Shown here in pieces: positions 43,840 to 52,293 of a stretch of DNA of 64,000 nt. Origin of the DNA: CAIWMF01 sp964402065 (GTDB taxonomy: Bacteria > Verrucomicrobiota > Verrucomicrobiia > Chthoniobacterales > UBA6821). Under the pieces are notes generated by a model. That model did not search any database, was not told the origin of the DNA, and saw only the letters and a list, made by a program, of their open reading frames with translations. The position numbers and the translations under genes were made by a program. Numbering within the stretch: the first letter of the stretch is position 1; every line of letters starts with the position of its first letter. The DNA lies in NCBI GenBank assembly GCA_964402065.1, contig CAYOAN010000001.1:1-64000 (forward strand). The letters are read 5' to 3'.

Positions 43840-44732
43840 TTTTTCAACGAGGCTGGACAAAATACAGAGAAATTCTGACCAACTATCGCGCCCGTATCAC
43901 GGTGGGCGAAACACTAGAACCAGAGCAAGGAGGAAGAGCTATTGCACAGGCCCTTCAGTCTAAAAATCCTTATCTAGCTGCTAGAATGGGCTGGATGGAA
44001 ACTTATACGGCTGGAAAATTATTAATAGATAAAGAAACGACATTAGCCTTGCGCGAGAAGTTAGAACTGCATGCTGGTGTGTTTCCACCTACACCTCAGG
44101 AATTAAACCTTTTTTCTAAAACTTATTTAGAAGCAGCAAGAGAAATAGATATTTTAGGGCTGATGAAGGGGCCTTTTGAAGGATGGCTCATTAAAGCTTA
44201 TACACCACAAGCAGAACGTATCGCGCTTGATGCTCTAGAACCTTATTTATCGAATGAACCGTGGTCACTGCAACTAGAAGGAAAGAGAGTTCTGGTTATA
44301 CATCCTTTTGAAAAATCAATTGCAAAACAATATGAAAGTGTAAGAGAAAAAATTTTCAGAAACCCTAACGTGCTTCCAAAATTTATTTTAAAAACGATCA
44401 AGGCACCCCAAACCATTTCAGGTAATTTTAATGAGTATCGTTCTTGGTCAGAGACATTGGGAGCGTTAGAAAAAAAAGTGAAACAGGAAAATTTTGATGT
44501 TGCTATCTTAGGTTGCGGGGCTTATGGACTTCCGCTTGGGGCCTGTATAAAAAAAATGGGAAAGATTGCAATTCACTTGGGAGGAGCTACACAGTTGCTT
44601 TTTGGAATTAGTGGCGGGCGTTGGCGGCAGCATGAAAAATTTCAAAAACTGATGAATGATTCATGGATTCGTCCTTTAGAAGAAGAACGTCCTCACGGTT
44701 GGGAAAAAATTGAAGATGGGGCATATTGGTAA
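43836..44732 (+). CDS. Putative GT-D-fold glycosyltransferase-like protein
   Basis: 298 residues. The segment FDVAILGCGAYGLPLGACIK followed by MGKIAIHLGGATQLLFGISG is one I recall from uncharacterised proteins in surface-polysaccharide loci, related to the GT-D (DUF1792) glycosyltransferases. PYLAARMGWMET near the start (residue about 46) fits the same group, where this region binds the sugar nucleotide. Overlaps the previous gene by four bases and is three bases from the next, so it is part of the operon. Assignment is tentative. Confidence 0.55.
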   Translation: MIFQRGWTKYREILTNYRARITVGETLEPEQGGRAIAQALQSKNPYLAARMGWMETYTAGKLLIDKETTLALREKLELHAGVFPPTPQELNLFSKTYLEAAREIDILGLMKGPFEGWLIKAYTPQAERIALDALEPYLSNEPWSLQLEGKRVLVIHPFEKSIAKQYESVREKIFRNPNVLPKFILKTIKAPQTISGNFNEYRSWSETLGALEKKVKQENFDVAILGCGAYGLPLGACIKKMGKIAIHLGGATQLLFGISGGRWRQHEKFQKLMNDSWIRPLEEERPHGWEKIEDGAYW

Positions 44733-44735
44733 AAA

Positions 44736-45683
44736 ATGGATATTCCTTTGTGTTCAGAACAAGTAGTTAGATGTGATCTTTTTCAAAAAAGTTGTGATCA
44801 TATTTATTGGAGCAATGCTCAACCGAGAGCTAATAATTTCTTCCAAGCAGGTGATATTGTTTTTTGTAAAATTGATGAAGTTCTACGATTTTTTGAGCTT
44901 TTACGACTAACCCGAAAATGTATTGTGCTCGTAACGGGTGAAGGCGATCATCCTTGTAATGCGTTTCAGCAACAGTTTTTGCCATCTAATGTTATCCGAT
45001 GGTTTGCGACTAACGTAATAGATCCACATCCGAGAGTAACTGCTTTACCATTGGGATTAGGTGGAATGCAAGATAGAGTAACATTGAATATTCAAGGTTT
45101 ATCTTCAAAATTATCAGATGCTACGAATTGCTTTATGGTTCCCAGGGATCAATGGCTCTATATCAATTTTCGTCCAGAAACAAATCCTCTTATAAGGCGG
45201 GGGATTTATAATTCTTTCAAAGATCGTTCGAAGCAAGAAAGCTGGATCACGTTTGACCCACCCGATCATCATGGGGAAAATAAAAATTTTTTAGAACAAC
45301 TGAAAAGACATCGTTTTGTCCTAGCTCCTCCTGGTAATGGGATAGACACCCATCGACTTTGGGAGGCACTTACTTTAGGTGCTTATCCCGTGGCTTTGAA
45401 GTCCTCTGTTTTAAAGCCGTTTGAAGGACTCCCAATTTTATTTGTTGATCATTATGACCAGGTGTCATGGGATTTTTTGAAAGCAAATTTATCTCAGCTT
45501 GAAGAGAAGAAAAAAAACTATGACCTGTTGAAAATGGGCTATTGGGTACAAAAAATTCAAGAAGTCCAATCAAGCTTTAATAGTAATAATATGCTGAGTT
45601 GGAGTAGATGGCTGCAGGAATCTTTTTCTTATGGAGCAGGTATGGTACAACGTAAGTTCAATGAGTATCATGCTAAGTATTAA
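44736..45683 (+). CDS. Exostosin/GT-B-like glycosyltransferase
   Basis: 315 residues. The C-terminal part RFVLAPPGNGIDTHRLWEAL then LGAYPVALKSSVLKPFEGLP follows the same scheme as the exostosin-like gene at 42862: a strand, a glycine loop, an acidic E-A-L helix and a 'G-x-x-P' turn. The N-terminal half (VLVTGEGDHPCNAF; RVTALPLGLGG) is probably the acceptor domain. Cytoplasmic. Specificity unknown. Confidence 0.65.
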   Translation: MDIPLCSEQVVRCDLFQKSCDHIYWSNAQPRANNFFQAGDIVFCKIDEVLRFFELLRLTRKCIVLVTGEGDHPCNAFQQQFLPSNVIRWFATNVIDPHPRVTALPLGLGGMQDRVTLNIQGLSSKLSDATNCFMVPRDQWLYINFRPETNPLIRRGIYNSFKDRSKQESWITFDPPDHHGENKNFLEQLKRHRFVLAPPGNGIDTHRLWEALTLGAYPVALKSSVLKPFEGLPILFVDHYDQVSWDFLKANLSQLEEKKKNYDLLKMGYWVQKIQEVQSSFNSNNMLSWSRWLQESFSYGAGMVQRKFNEYHAKY

Positions 45684-46797
45684 AAAATTTTTGAGTTCTA
45701 AAAACCATATCGTACGTCTTTTTCCAAAAAAACGAACTCATGGTACTGTTGTGATTTCATACATTACATGGCCATTTAAAGAAGGAATAAATTCTCCAAA
45801 AGCTCGTGGTCATACTAATGCTTTTGAAGTGATTGTGATGGCCGAGACTTATTGCAAGCTTGGTTACAGGGTTGAAATTGTTAATCATGATTTGAACTCT
45901 TATCGACCGCCAAAAGATTGCTGTATTGCCATTGATTTACATGGTCAATTACAGGGGTGGGATTCTTTTTTGTCCCAAAAATGTCAGCGCATTCTTCATG
46001 CAACCGGTGCACATTGGCTCACTGCAAATCAAGCCGAATTAGAACGATTGGCTGCACTTCGTGATCGCTGTGGGATTGTGCTAATGCCAAGGAGGCAGTC
46101 TGCTCCTTCTAATAGCGCTGCTTTGGCCAATGAAATTGTTGTACTAGGAAACGAATATACGATGAAGAGTTTTTCCTTTTCTAAAAAACCAATCATTCGT
46201 ATTCCTATTTCTTCAGCTTATGAGTGTGCATGGCCAGAAGAACGAAATTTTTTGCAGGCAAAGAAAAAATTTCTTTGGGTAGGGAGTTATGGGATGGTTC
46301 ATAAAGGACTTGATTTAGTGTTAGAAGCTTTTTCCAAGATGCCAGAGCTTTCTCTAACAGTATGTGGACGTCCTGAAAAAGAACCGGATTTTTTCCGATT
46401 CTATAAAAAAGAATTACTTCACACGCCTAATATCGATTTTCGGGGATGGATCGACATGGGTTCGCATGCATTTTTAGAAATAGCTAAAACTCACGCAGGG
46501 GTTATTTATCCATCATGTTCTGAAGGTGGTGCTGGAAGTGTTATTCATTGTATGCATGCAGGAATGGTTCCAATTTGTACTTATGAAAGTTCAGTGGATC
46601 TTGAAGATTTTGGGACTTTAGTAAAATATGCTAGTGTTGAAGCTGTAATGGAAGCCGCCCAATCGTTTGCCGCTCTAACTGATTCAGATGTGGAAGAGCG
46701 AGCAAAGGCTTCGTATGAACATGTGAGAATGTTTCATACGAGAGATTGTTTTGAAAAAAATTATCACGCGTTCGGTAAAAAACTACTCGGCTCTTAA
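45661..46797 (+). CDS. GT-B glycosyltransferase (family 4-like)
   Basis: About 378 residues from ATG 45661, which overlaps the end of the previous gene by 23 bases (ATG 45670 also possible). The C-terminal domain has FLWVGSYGMVHKGLDLVLEA, LTVCGRPE and HAGVIYPSCSEGGAGSVIHCM, the usual pattern for nucleotide-sugar binding in glycosyltransferase group 1 with the E-x7-E motif replaced by a less standard sequence. N-terminal half: HTNAFEVIVMAETYCKLGY. Role in building the exported glycan is inferred from its neighbours. Confidence 0.75.
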   Translation: MSIMLSIKKFLSSKNHIVRLFPKKRTHGTVVISYITWPFKEGINSPKARGHTNAFEVIVMAETYCKLGYRVEIVNHDLNSYRPPKDCCIAIDLHGQLQGWDSFLSQKCQRILHATGAHWLTANQAELERLAALRDRCGIVLMPRRQSAPSNSAALANEIVVLGNEYTMKSFSFSKKPIIRIPISSAYECAWPEERNFLQAKKKFLWVGSYGMVHKGLDLVLEAFSKMPELSLTVCGRPEKEPDFFRFYKKELLHTPNIDFRGWIDMGSHAFLEIAKTHAGVIYPSCSEGGAGSVIHCMHAGMVPICTYESSVDLEDFGTLVKYASVEAVMEAAQSFAALTDSDVEERAKASYEHVRMFHTRDCFEKNYHAFGKKLLGS

Positions 46798-46800
46798 AAT

Positions 46801-47865
46801 ATGAAGGTTTTATACGACACTTACATCTATGGACTCCAGCAAGCCGGTGGAATTAATCGCTATATGAGTGAAGTTATTTCACGCTTGCCAGATTCTATTC
46901 AGCCTTACTTTTTTAAAACAATAGAAAATAAATTGCTTGCCCCTCAAAATAAGAACTTTCAATTTTTTTGGTTGCCAAAAATTCTTGCTAAAAGTCCTAC
47001 GCTCTTACAGAAGAGAGTTCAGACAATGGGGCTTATTCACCCCTCATATTATCATCTCTCGGAACCACTATCTTGGAAAAACATTCCTATTCCTGTTGTG
47101 ATTACGGTGCATGATTTTATTATGGCACGTTTTTCGAGTCGCTATGAGCGGAGTGGGAAAGTGATACAAGATCAAAAAGTAGCTATTGAGAGAGCAGATC
47201 ACATAATTTGCGTTTCACAATCAACACAGGCAGATTTATTAGAACGATTTCCTAATGCTGTTTCGCGAAGCAGTGTTATTCCTTTAGCATCTTCTTTGGC
47301 CTCTCCTTCTGCTGAGATTGGACGCCCTTACGAGCAGCGTTATTTTTTATACGTAGGGCACCGTCATTTTTACAAAAATTTTTACCTCACACTCCAGAGC
47401 TTTGCTCTTTTAAAGAAAAAGTATTGCAAGCTTCAATTGGTTATTGTCGGGCCTCCTTGGAATGATGAAGAAAAAAAACAGCTCAAAGATCTCGGCCTTG
47501 AAAACTCTGTTAAGCTCTTAGAGCATGTTGATGATAGGTTGCTGGCAGTTCTCTATAAATATTGTGAAGCTCTCCTTTATTTATCTGAATATGAAGGATT
47601 CGGATTACCTCCCTTGGAAGCTATGAAAATGGGGTCACCTGTGATTGCTTTAAAAACAAGTAGCCTTCCCGAGGTTGTTGGCCCTGGAGGGTTCCTTATA
47701 GACTCACCACAAGCATCGCCTCAAAAGATCGCAGAAGTTGCCGCTTCTTTGCTTGATTCTGAAAGTGAGCGTAGCAAATTATCCGAACAAGCCGTTCAGC
47801 AAGCGAGTCATTTTTCTTGGGAGAAGACCATGCAAAAAACTTTAGAAGTTTATAAGAAGTTTTAA
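46801..47865 (+). CDS. Family 4 glycosyltransferase
   Basis: 354 residues. Begins MKVLYDTYIYGLQQAGGINRY with the glycine loop of the acceptor domain; VITVHDFIMARF and HIICVSQSTQADLLERF follow; the donor domain has YFLYVGHRHFYKNFYLTLQSF, LQLVIVGPPW and ALLYLSEYEGFGLPPLEAM with the E-x7-E motif complete. This is a standard retaining GT-B enzyme of the mannosyl/rhamnosyl/glucosyl transferase type. Three bases after the previous gene; last gene before a repeat-bearing gap. Confidence 0.88.
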   Translation: MKVLYDTYIYGLQQAGGINRYMSEVISRLPDSIQPYFFKTIENKLLAPQNKNFQFFWLPKILAKSPTLLQKRVQTMGLIHPSYYHLSEPLSWKNIPIPVVITVHDFIMARFSSRYERSGKVIQDQKVAIERADHIICVSQSTQADLLERFPNAVSRSSVIPLASSLASPSAEIGRPYEQRYFLYVGHRHFYKNFYLTLQSFALLKKKYCKLQLVIVGPPWNDEEKKQLKDLGLENSVKLLEHVDDRLLAVLYKYCEALLYLSEYEGFGLPPLEAMKMGSPVIALKTSSLPEVVGPGGFLIDSPQASPQKIAEVAASLLDSESERSKLSEQAVQQASHFSWEKTMQKTLEVYKKF

Positions 47866-48218
47866 GCAACTCAGAAAAAAGCAAAGGTTATGAATTTATC
47901 AGAACAATTGTCATGATGCAGTGCTTTTATGGTCTTCGTGGTAAAAGAGATTGTCAGAACTATAGTGTATTAAATTGAAAAAGGTAGGCCATAAGCTTGC
48001 TCTTTTTCCTTAGGACTGCGTTCTCAGATCAATACCAGCAATCGACTATTGGGTTGTACGTTGAGTCAGATTTCTTCATTTCTCGCCTGGCAAAAGCCAC
48101 ATTTTAGAGATGTGCTACAAAAAATGAATGATTGCACACATTCTTTTATGAGAGCTGAGAAAATATTAAGTTCGTTCTTAGCGCAATGCTCGGCGTAGTG
48201 TACTGTATAAGATATTTT
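47866..48218. other. Intergenic region with truncated family B repeat (B2)
   Basis: Bases 47961-48030 match the first 70 bases of family B (TATAGTGTATTAAATTGAAA through GCGTTCTCAGATC), including the hairpin arms GAAAAAGG and GCTCTTTTTC. The right part is missing or replaced. The rest of the gap (48031-48218) shows no gene or clear promoter. Confidence 0.55.
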
Positions 48219-49121
48219 ATGCAGCAACACCCTTCCATTAGCATTATTATACCTGCTTACAATGCTGAAGCGACATTAGCAGCAACAATAGAATCCTGTT
48301 TGCACCAGACTTTGCAGCCATGTGAAATTATTATTGTTGATAATGGGAGTAGCGATGCGACAGCAGCAATTGCGACAACATTTGCCGAACGGATTCATTA
48401 TTTTTTTACTAAAAATGAAGGGGTCTCCCATGCCAGGAACTTTGGAGCTAATCGAGCGTTTGGAGACTGGCTTTTGTTTTTAGATGCGGATGATCAATTA
48501 GTGCCTCATGCATTAGAAACCTTGTTAGCAACAGCAAAAAAACAAGAAACAGACATTGTTTATGGAATGGTTATTGAACGGAGAGAGCCTCCGCAGTTAG
48601 CCCGGCTCAATGGTTTTAACTTTGCAGCAGGTGAACCGCCACATGGTGCAGAGCGTAATTTTTGGCGCTGTGCCATTGCAACGCCAGGGTCAGCTTTGGT
48701 GAAAAAAAATCTTCATCAAAAAGTGGGTGGCTTTGTGACGGGCTATGAACCAATGGAAGATCGTGATTATTGGATAAAATGTGGCTTGCTTGAGGAAATT
48801 GCTTTTTGTGATACCGTCGTACTCGATAAAATTTGGAGACCCTCTTCCCATGGCTCACAGCACAGCAAGAGGATTTATCGAGGCCAAAAAGCGCAGAGAG
48901 CTTTGAAAAAATGGGCTGCTGAACGCGATATTAAAACTGATTGGATGCCTAGTGAAAAAGAGATCATGCAGTCAGCTCTTGATGAAGCGGTTTGGAGGCG
49001 TTGTACGGATATTTTGCGGCCATTATTATCCGAAGCAAAAAAAATCGGAGTGTTTCATTGGAAATCAGCACTTCTTGGTCTTGTTTTTTCAAAGCCCTCG
49101 CCCAACTGGATTGAGAAATGA
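48219..49121 (+). CDS. Family 2 glycosyltransferase
   Basis: 300 residues from ATG 48219, which places the first strand ISIIIPAYNAEATL at the normal distance; the ATG at 48186 would add 11 odd residues. CEIIIVDNGSSDAT and WLLFLDADDQLVPHA carry the nucleotide-binding Asp and the DxD motif; MEDRDYW fits the ED acid/base motif. The last four bases overlap the UDP-galactopyranose mutase gene. Confidence 0.88.
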   Translation: MQQHPSISIIIPAYNAEATLAATIESCLHQTLQPCEIIIVDNGSSDATAAIATTFAERIHYFFTKNEGVSHARNFGANRAFGDWLLFLDADDQLVPHALETLLATAKKQETDIVYGMVIERREPPQLARLNGFNFAAGEPPHGAERNFWRCAIATPGSALVKKNLHQKVGGFVTGYEPMEDRDYWIKCGLLEEIAFCDTVVLDKIWRPSSHGSQHSKRIYRGQKAQRALKKWAAERDIKTDWMPSEKEIMQSALDEAVWRRCTDILRPLLSEAKKIGVFHWKSALLGLVFSKPSPNWIEK

Positions 49122-50266
49122 AGCATTATCATTACCTGATCGTTGGTAGTGGGTTCGCAGGATTGACTTTTGCGGAACGCGCTGCAACTCAATGTGGCAA
49201 GACAAGCCTTGTTGTTGAGCGACGAGATCATATTGGAGGAAATTCTTACGACCACTATGATGCAGCTGGTGTTTTGACGCACCGTTATGGGCCTCACTAT
49301 TTTCGAACAAACTCACCTCTCATTCGAGATTATCTTTCTCAATTTACTGAGTGGCATCAGCTGAGTTACGAGATTCTATCGCACACAGATGGACGTTATT
49401 GGAATTTTCCAATTAACCTCAATACCTTTGAACAATTTCTGGGACGCTCTTCCACAAGCGAGGAAATGGAAGCATGGTTGGCAAAATATCGCGTTCCTAT
49501 TGAATCTCCTAAAAATTCCGAAGAGGTCATTGTTTCGCAAGTGGGATGGGAATTGTATGAGAAATTTTTTAAAGGCTACACAATCAAACAATGGAAACGT
49601 GACCCTAAAGAACTTGATGCCTCTGTGTGTGGACGAATTCCGATTCGTACTAATCGCGACAATCGTTATTTACGAGAAGAGTTTCAAGCGTTGCCAAAAG
49701 AAGGCTACACACGGATGTTTGAGCGTATGGTAGATGCTTGTGGCGATAAAAGCACATTAATGCTGGAAACTGATTATCGCGATGTGTTGTCAACGATCAC
49801 CTTTGATCACCTGATCTACACAGGAGCCATTGATGATTATTTTGGTTCTTGTTATGGGCCACTTCCTTATCGATCGCTCCGCTTTGAGCCTGAATCCTTC
49901 ACTGCAGAGCAACTAGCTAATCGAGAACAAATCAGCAGTAAGAAAAATTTTTGGCAGCCGGCGATGCAAGTCAATTATCCCAATGAAGAAAAGTTTACCC
50001 GTATTGTTGAAATCAAACATGCCACAGGACAACAGTGCAACAATACAACCATTGTCCGAGAGTATCCCGATGACTACAAGCCAGGCAAAGAAGCCTACTA
50101 TCCAATTCCAGCGCCTGATGCAGCAGCGCTCTATCAGCGTTATAAAAAGCTTGCTGATTTAGAGAAAAAAACTTCTTTTATTGGCCGGCTTGCAACGTAT
50201 CGCTATTACAATATGGACCAAGTAGTCGGCATGGCCCTTGCAGAGTTTAAAAAATTAGAAAAATAA
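49118..50266 (+). CDS. glf: UDP-galactopyranose mutase
   Basis: Flavoenzyme that converts UDP-galactopyranose to UDP-galactofuranose. 382 residues. FAD-binding motif IVGSGFAGLTFAERA at the N-terminus with ERRDHIGGNSYD; HRYGPHYFRTN, KFFKGYTIKQWKRDP, NFPIN and the C-terminal RLATYRYYNMDQVVGMAL are conserved family segments. The organism should therefore place galactofuranose in its surface glycan, and one of the neighbouring transferases may use it. Confidence 0.96.
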   Translation: MKHYHYLIVGSGFAGLTFAERAATQCGKTSLVVERRDHIGGNSYDHYDAAGVLTHRYGPHYFRTNSPLIRDYLSQFTEWHQLSYEILSHTDGRYWNFPINLNTFEQFLGRSSTSEEMEAWLAKYRVPIESPKNSEEVIVSQVGWELYEKFFKGYTIKQWKRDPKELDASVCGRIPIRTNRDNRYLREEFQALPKEGYTRMFERMVDACGDKSTLMLETDYRDVLSTITFDHLIYTGAIDDYFGSCYGPLPYRSLRFEPESFTAEQLANREQISSKKNFWQPAMQVNYPNEEKFTRIVEIKHATGQQCNNTTIVREYPDDYKPGKEAYYPIPAPDAAALYQRYKKLADLEKKTSFIGRLATYRYYNMDQVVGMALAEFKKLEK

Positions 50267-50270
50267 AATT

Positions 50271-50948
50271 ATGAATAAGGCTTTTGTTATTAACCTTGAC
50301 TCAAAATTAGAGCAATTTCAGGAAGTAAGGGATGCCTTTCTTCCTTATGGAATCGAGTGTGAGCGGTTTTCTGCAATACGCAACGAGGTTAGACAAGTGG
50401 GAGCATCATTAAGTTTTTTGACGTTGATTGCCTTAGCAAAAAAAGAAGCCTGGCCTTTTGTGATGATCCTTGAAGATGACTGTGTACCAAGAGCTGCAAT
50501 GAGCGAGTGGCCTGCTGTTTCAAAATATCTTCTTAAAAATAAAAAGCATTGGGATGTCTTTCTTGGAGGTGCTGCGTATGTTGATCCACGTGTTTTACGG
50601 AATGATTTTAAATCGGAAAAAGAAAAGGCCGTTGACATCATTGAATGTTCTCATGCTGTTTTATCTCATTTTTCCATTTTTAATGAATCCTCTTATGATC
50701 GATTGTTGCAATGGCATGAGCTGCCTCTTCCTCCAGAACAGCGTCCTGTTATTGACGCTTTTATCCCACAAGCAGTAACTAGAATTTGGGTTCCTTCACC
50801 TTTAATGGTCTGGCAAAAGATTCATAGTGGAACTGACTTGACCTTTATTTGTATGAAGGCAGAAGAAAAACTAAAATACTTTTCGGAGCAAATTAGAAGA
50901 TCACCAAAGGCTCGTCTGTTTGGACGATGGCTCAAAACAATTTCTTAA
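50271..50948 (+). CDS. Family 25 (LPS-type) glycosyltransferase
   Basis: 225 residues. MNKAFVINLDSKLEQF with a following arginine/phenylalanine-rich section, and FVMILEDDCVPR carrying the ExD-type motif, are characteristic of GT25 enzymes such as LOS galactosyltransferases. Later AVLSHFSIFNESSYDRLL and QRPVIDAFIPQA fit the second half. Four bases behind glf, same operon. A galactose donor is plausible but not shown. Confidence 0.7.
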   Translation: MNKAFVINLDSKLEQFQEVRDAFLPYGIECERFSAIRNEVRQVGASLSFLTLIALAKKEAWPFVMILEDDCVPRAAMSEWPAVSKYLLKNKKHWDVFLGGAAYVDPRVLRNDFKSEKEKAVDIIECSHAVLSHFSIFNESSYDRLLQWHELPLPPEQRPVIDAFIPQAVTRIWVPSPLMVWQKIHSGTDLTFICMKAEEKLKYFSEQIRRSPKARLFGRWLKTIS

Positions 50949-51117
50949 TAACAAAGCGAAAAGAGAGTTTGAGCACGTTATTGGTGTCGCGCTTTCCAAA
51001 TTTAAAAACTAGAAAAATTAATATGAAAAAAAGCTTTGTTTGTCTTTAAAGCGACTAGGAGACCGATCCGCAGCTTTTGCCCTTCATTAATTTAAAATTC
51101 AGCGAACCGTACAATCA

Positions 51118-51942
51118 ATGTATGATTCCTGGATCTGCACGCCATCTCATTTATTAAAACAACCTTTCAAAAAAAAGGCTAAAGGAACCCCGTTTTTTTC
51201 GGTAGCTATTCCGCATTGGAATCGAGCAAATGCTATTCATCAACCTTTATGGAACATTATCAACAATGAATCTGTTCAAGAAATTGTTATTGTTGATGAC
51301 GGTTCCTCGGCAGAGCAATTTGAAATCCTAGAAAAAAATATTCTTCGCTACGACTGTAGGAAAGTCGTGAAACTTTATCGTAGGGAAGAAAATAGAGGTG
51401 CCCAATTCACAAAAATTGAATGTGTTGAAAAGACAGAAGGAGATTGGGTTGTGTTGTTAGATTCTGATAATACCTTGTTTTCAAGCTATCTAAACGCAGT
51501 GCTTTCCTTAGAAGACTGGAACAAGAATGCTATTTATGCTCCTGATTGGGCATTTCCTGTTTTCTGCTTTCATTTGTTTGCTGGGCAAGAGATTGATTTT
51601 GAGCGTGCTTGTTATCTGACTCAAGAAGGAGTGCTTCAAAATGTATCCTTACTGAATGATGGAAATTATTTTTTTCACAAAAAAACATATCTAGAACAAT
51701 TTTCTATGCTCAAAAAAATCCGTCATGACGTAGCTGACGTTATGCTGATGAATTATTATTGGCTCTCTCAAAATAAAATATTGAAGGTCATGCCAAGAGC
51801 TACTTATATGCATCGAATTGACTCTTCTAGTTTTTGGCTTCGGACCAAGACACAATCTCAAGACCGGGTCAGAGAGCTTTTTGAACGCTTAGATAAAAAG
51901 CTTCCTTGGGATGAGAGTTTTGAAAAGAGACTATTTTCTTAG
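51118..51942 (+). CDS. Family 2 glycosyltransferase ended by a repeat
   Basis: 274 residues: FFSVAIPHWNRANAI, VQEIVIVDDGSSAEQF, and WVVLLDSDNTLFSSYL with the DxD motif (DSD). Typical GT-A fold, inverting. The stop codon TAG (51940-51942) is formed by the TA at the border of a family A repeat and the first base of the element, so the insertion may have fixed the C-terminus (FEKRLFS). A 169-base gap without features separates it from the preceding gene. Confidence 0.83.
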   Translation: MYDSWICTPSHLLKQPFKKKAKGTPFFSVAIPHWNRANAIHQPLWNIINNESVQEIVIVDDGSSAEQFEILEKNILRYDCRKVVKLYRREENRGAQFTKIECVEKTEGDWVVLLDSDNTLFSSYLNAVLSLEDWNKNAIYAPDWAFPVFCFHLFAGQEIDFERACYLTQEGVLQNVSLLNDGNYFFHKKTYLEQFSMLKKIRHDVADVMLMNYYWLSQNKILKVMPRATYMHRIDSSSFWLRTKTQSQDRVRELFERLDKKLPWDESFEKRLFS

Positions 51943-52242
51943 AGCATGTTAAAAAATTCTATAGCCGCGCAATGGGGCGTCACTCTGGTGCTTGAAGCCT
52001 CGAGTATGGGATATATAGTGTATTAAATTGAAAAGGGCAGGCCATAAGCTTGCTCTTTTTCCTTAGGACTGCGTTCTCAGATCTTACGTTATCTTCAGAT
52101 AGCGTCTCGATCTTCGGCCTCGCCTTTTCTAAAAATCTCTACGTTCTTTCCTGTAATTTCTAAGTAATTTGACTATACACTGCGTTTCTGCGCTCCTCGT
52201 TCCTGGCACTACATCGGCTATGATATTTTTTAAAACGCTCTA
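51940..52242. repeat. Family A repeat (A3) with family B repeat (B3) inserted in it
   Basis: The outer element starts TAGAGCATGTTAAAAAAT near 51940 and ends TTTTTTAAAACGCTCTA at 52242. Its middle is interrupted, compared with the copy at 12749, by 52014-52177, a complete family B element (TATAGTGTATT ... TTTGACTATA) with TA-rich junctions. After the insertion the outer element continues with CACTGCGTTTCTGCGCTCC as in the intact copy. The hairpin arms GAAAAGGGCA and TGCTCTTTTTC are in the inner element. Confidence 0.8.
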
Positions 52243-52293
52243 ATATGTGCTCTCAATGTTAAATTTTCACTGAATTTTAAAATAAAATGTTCC

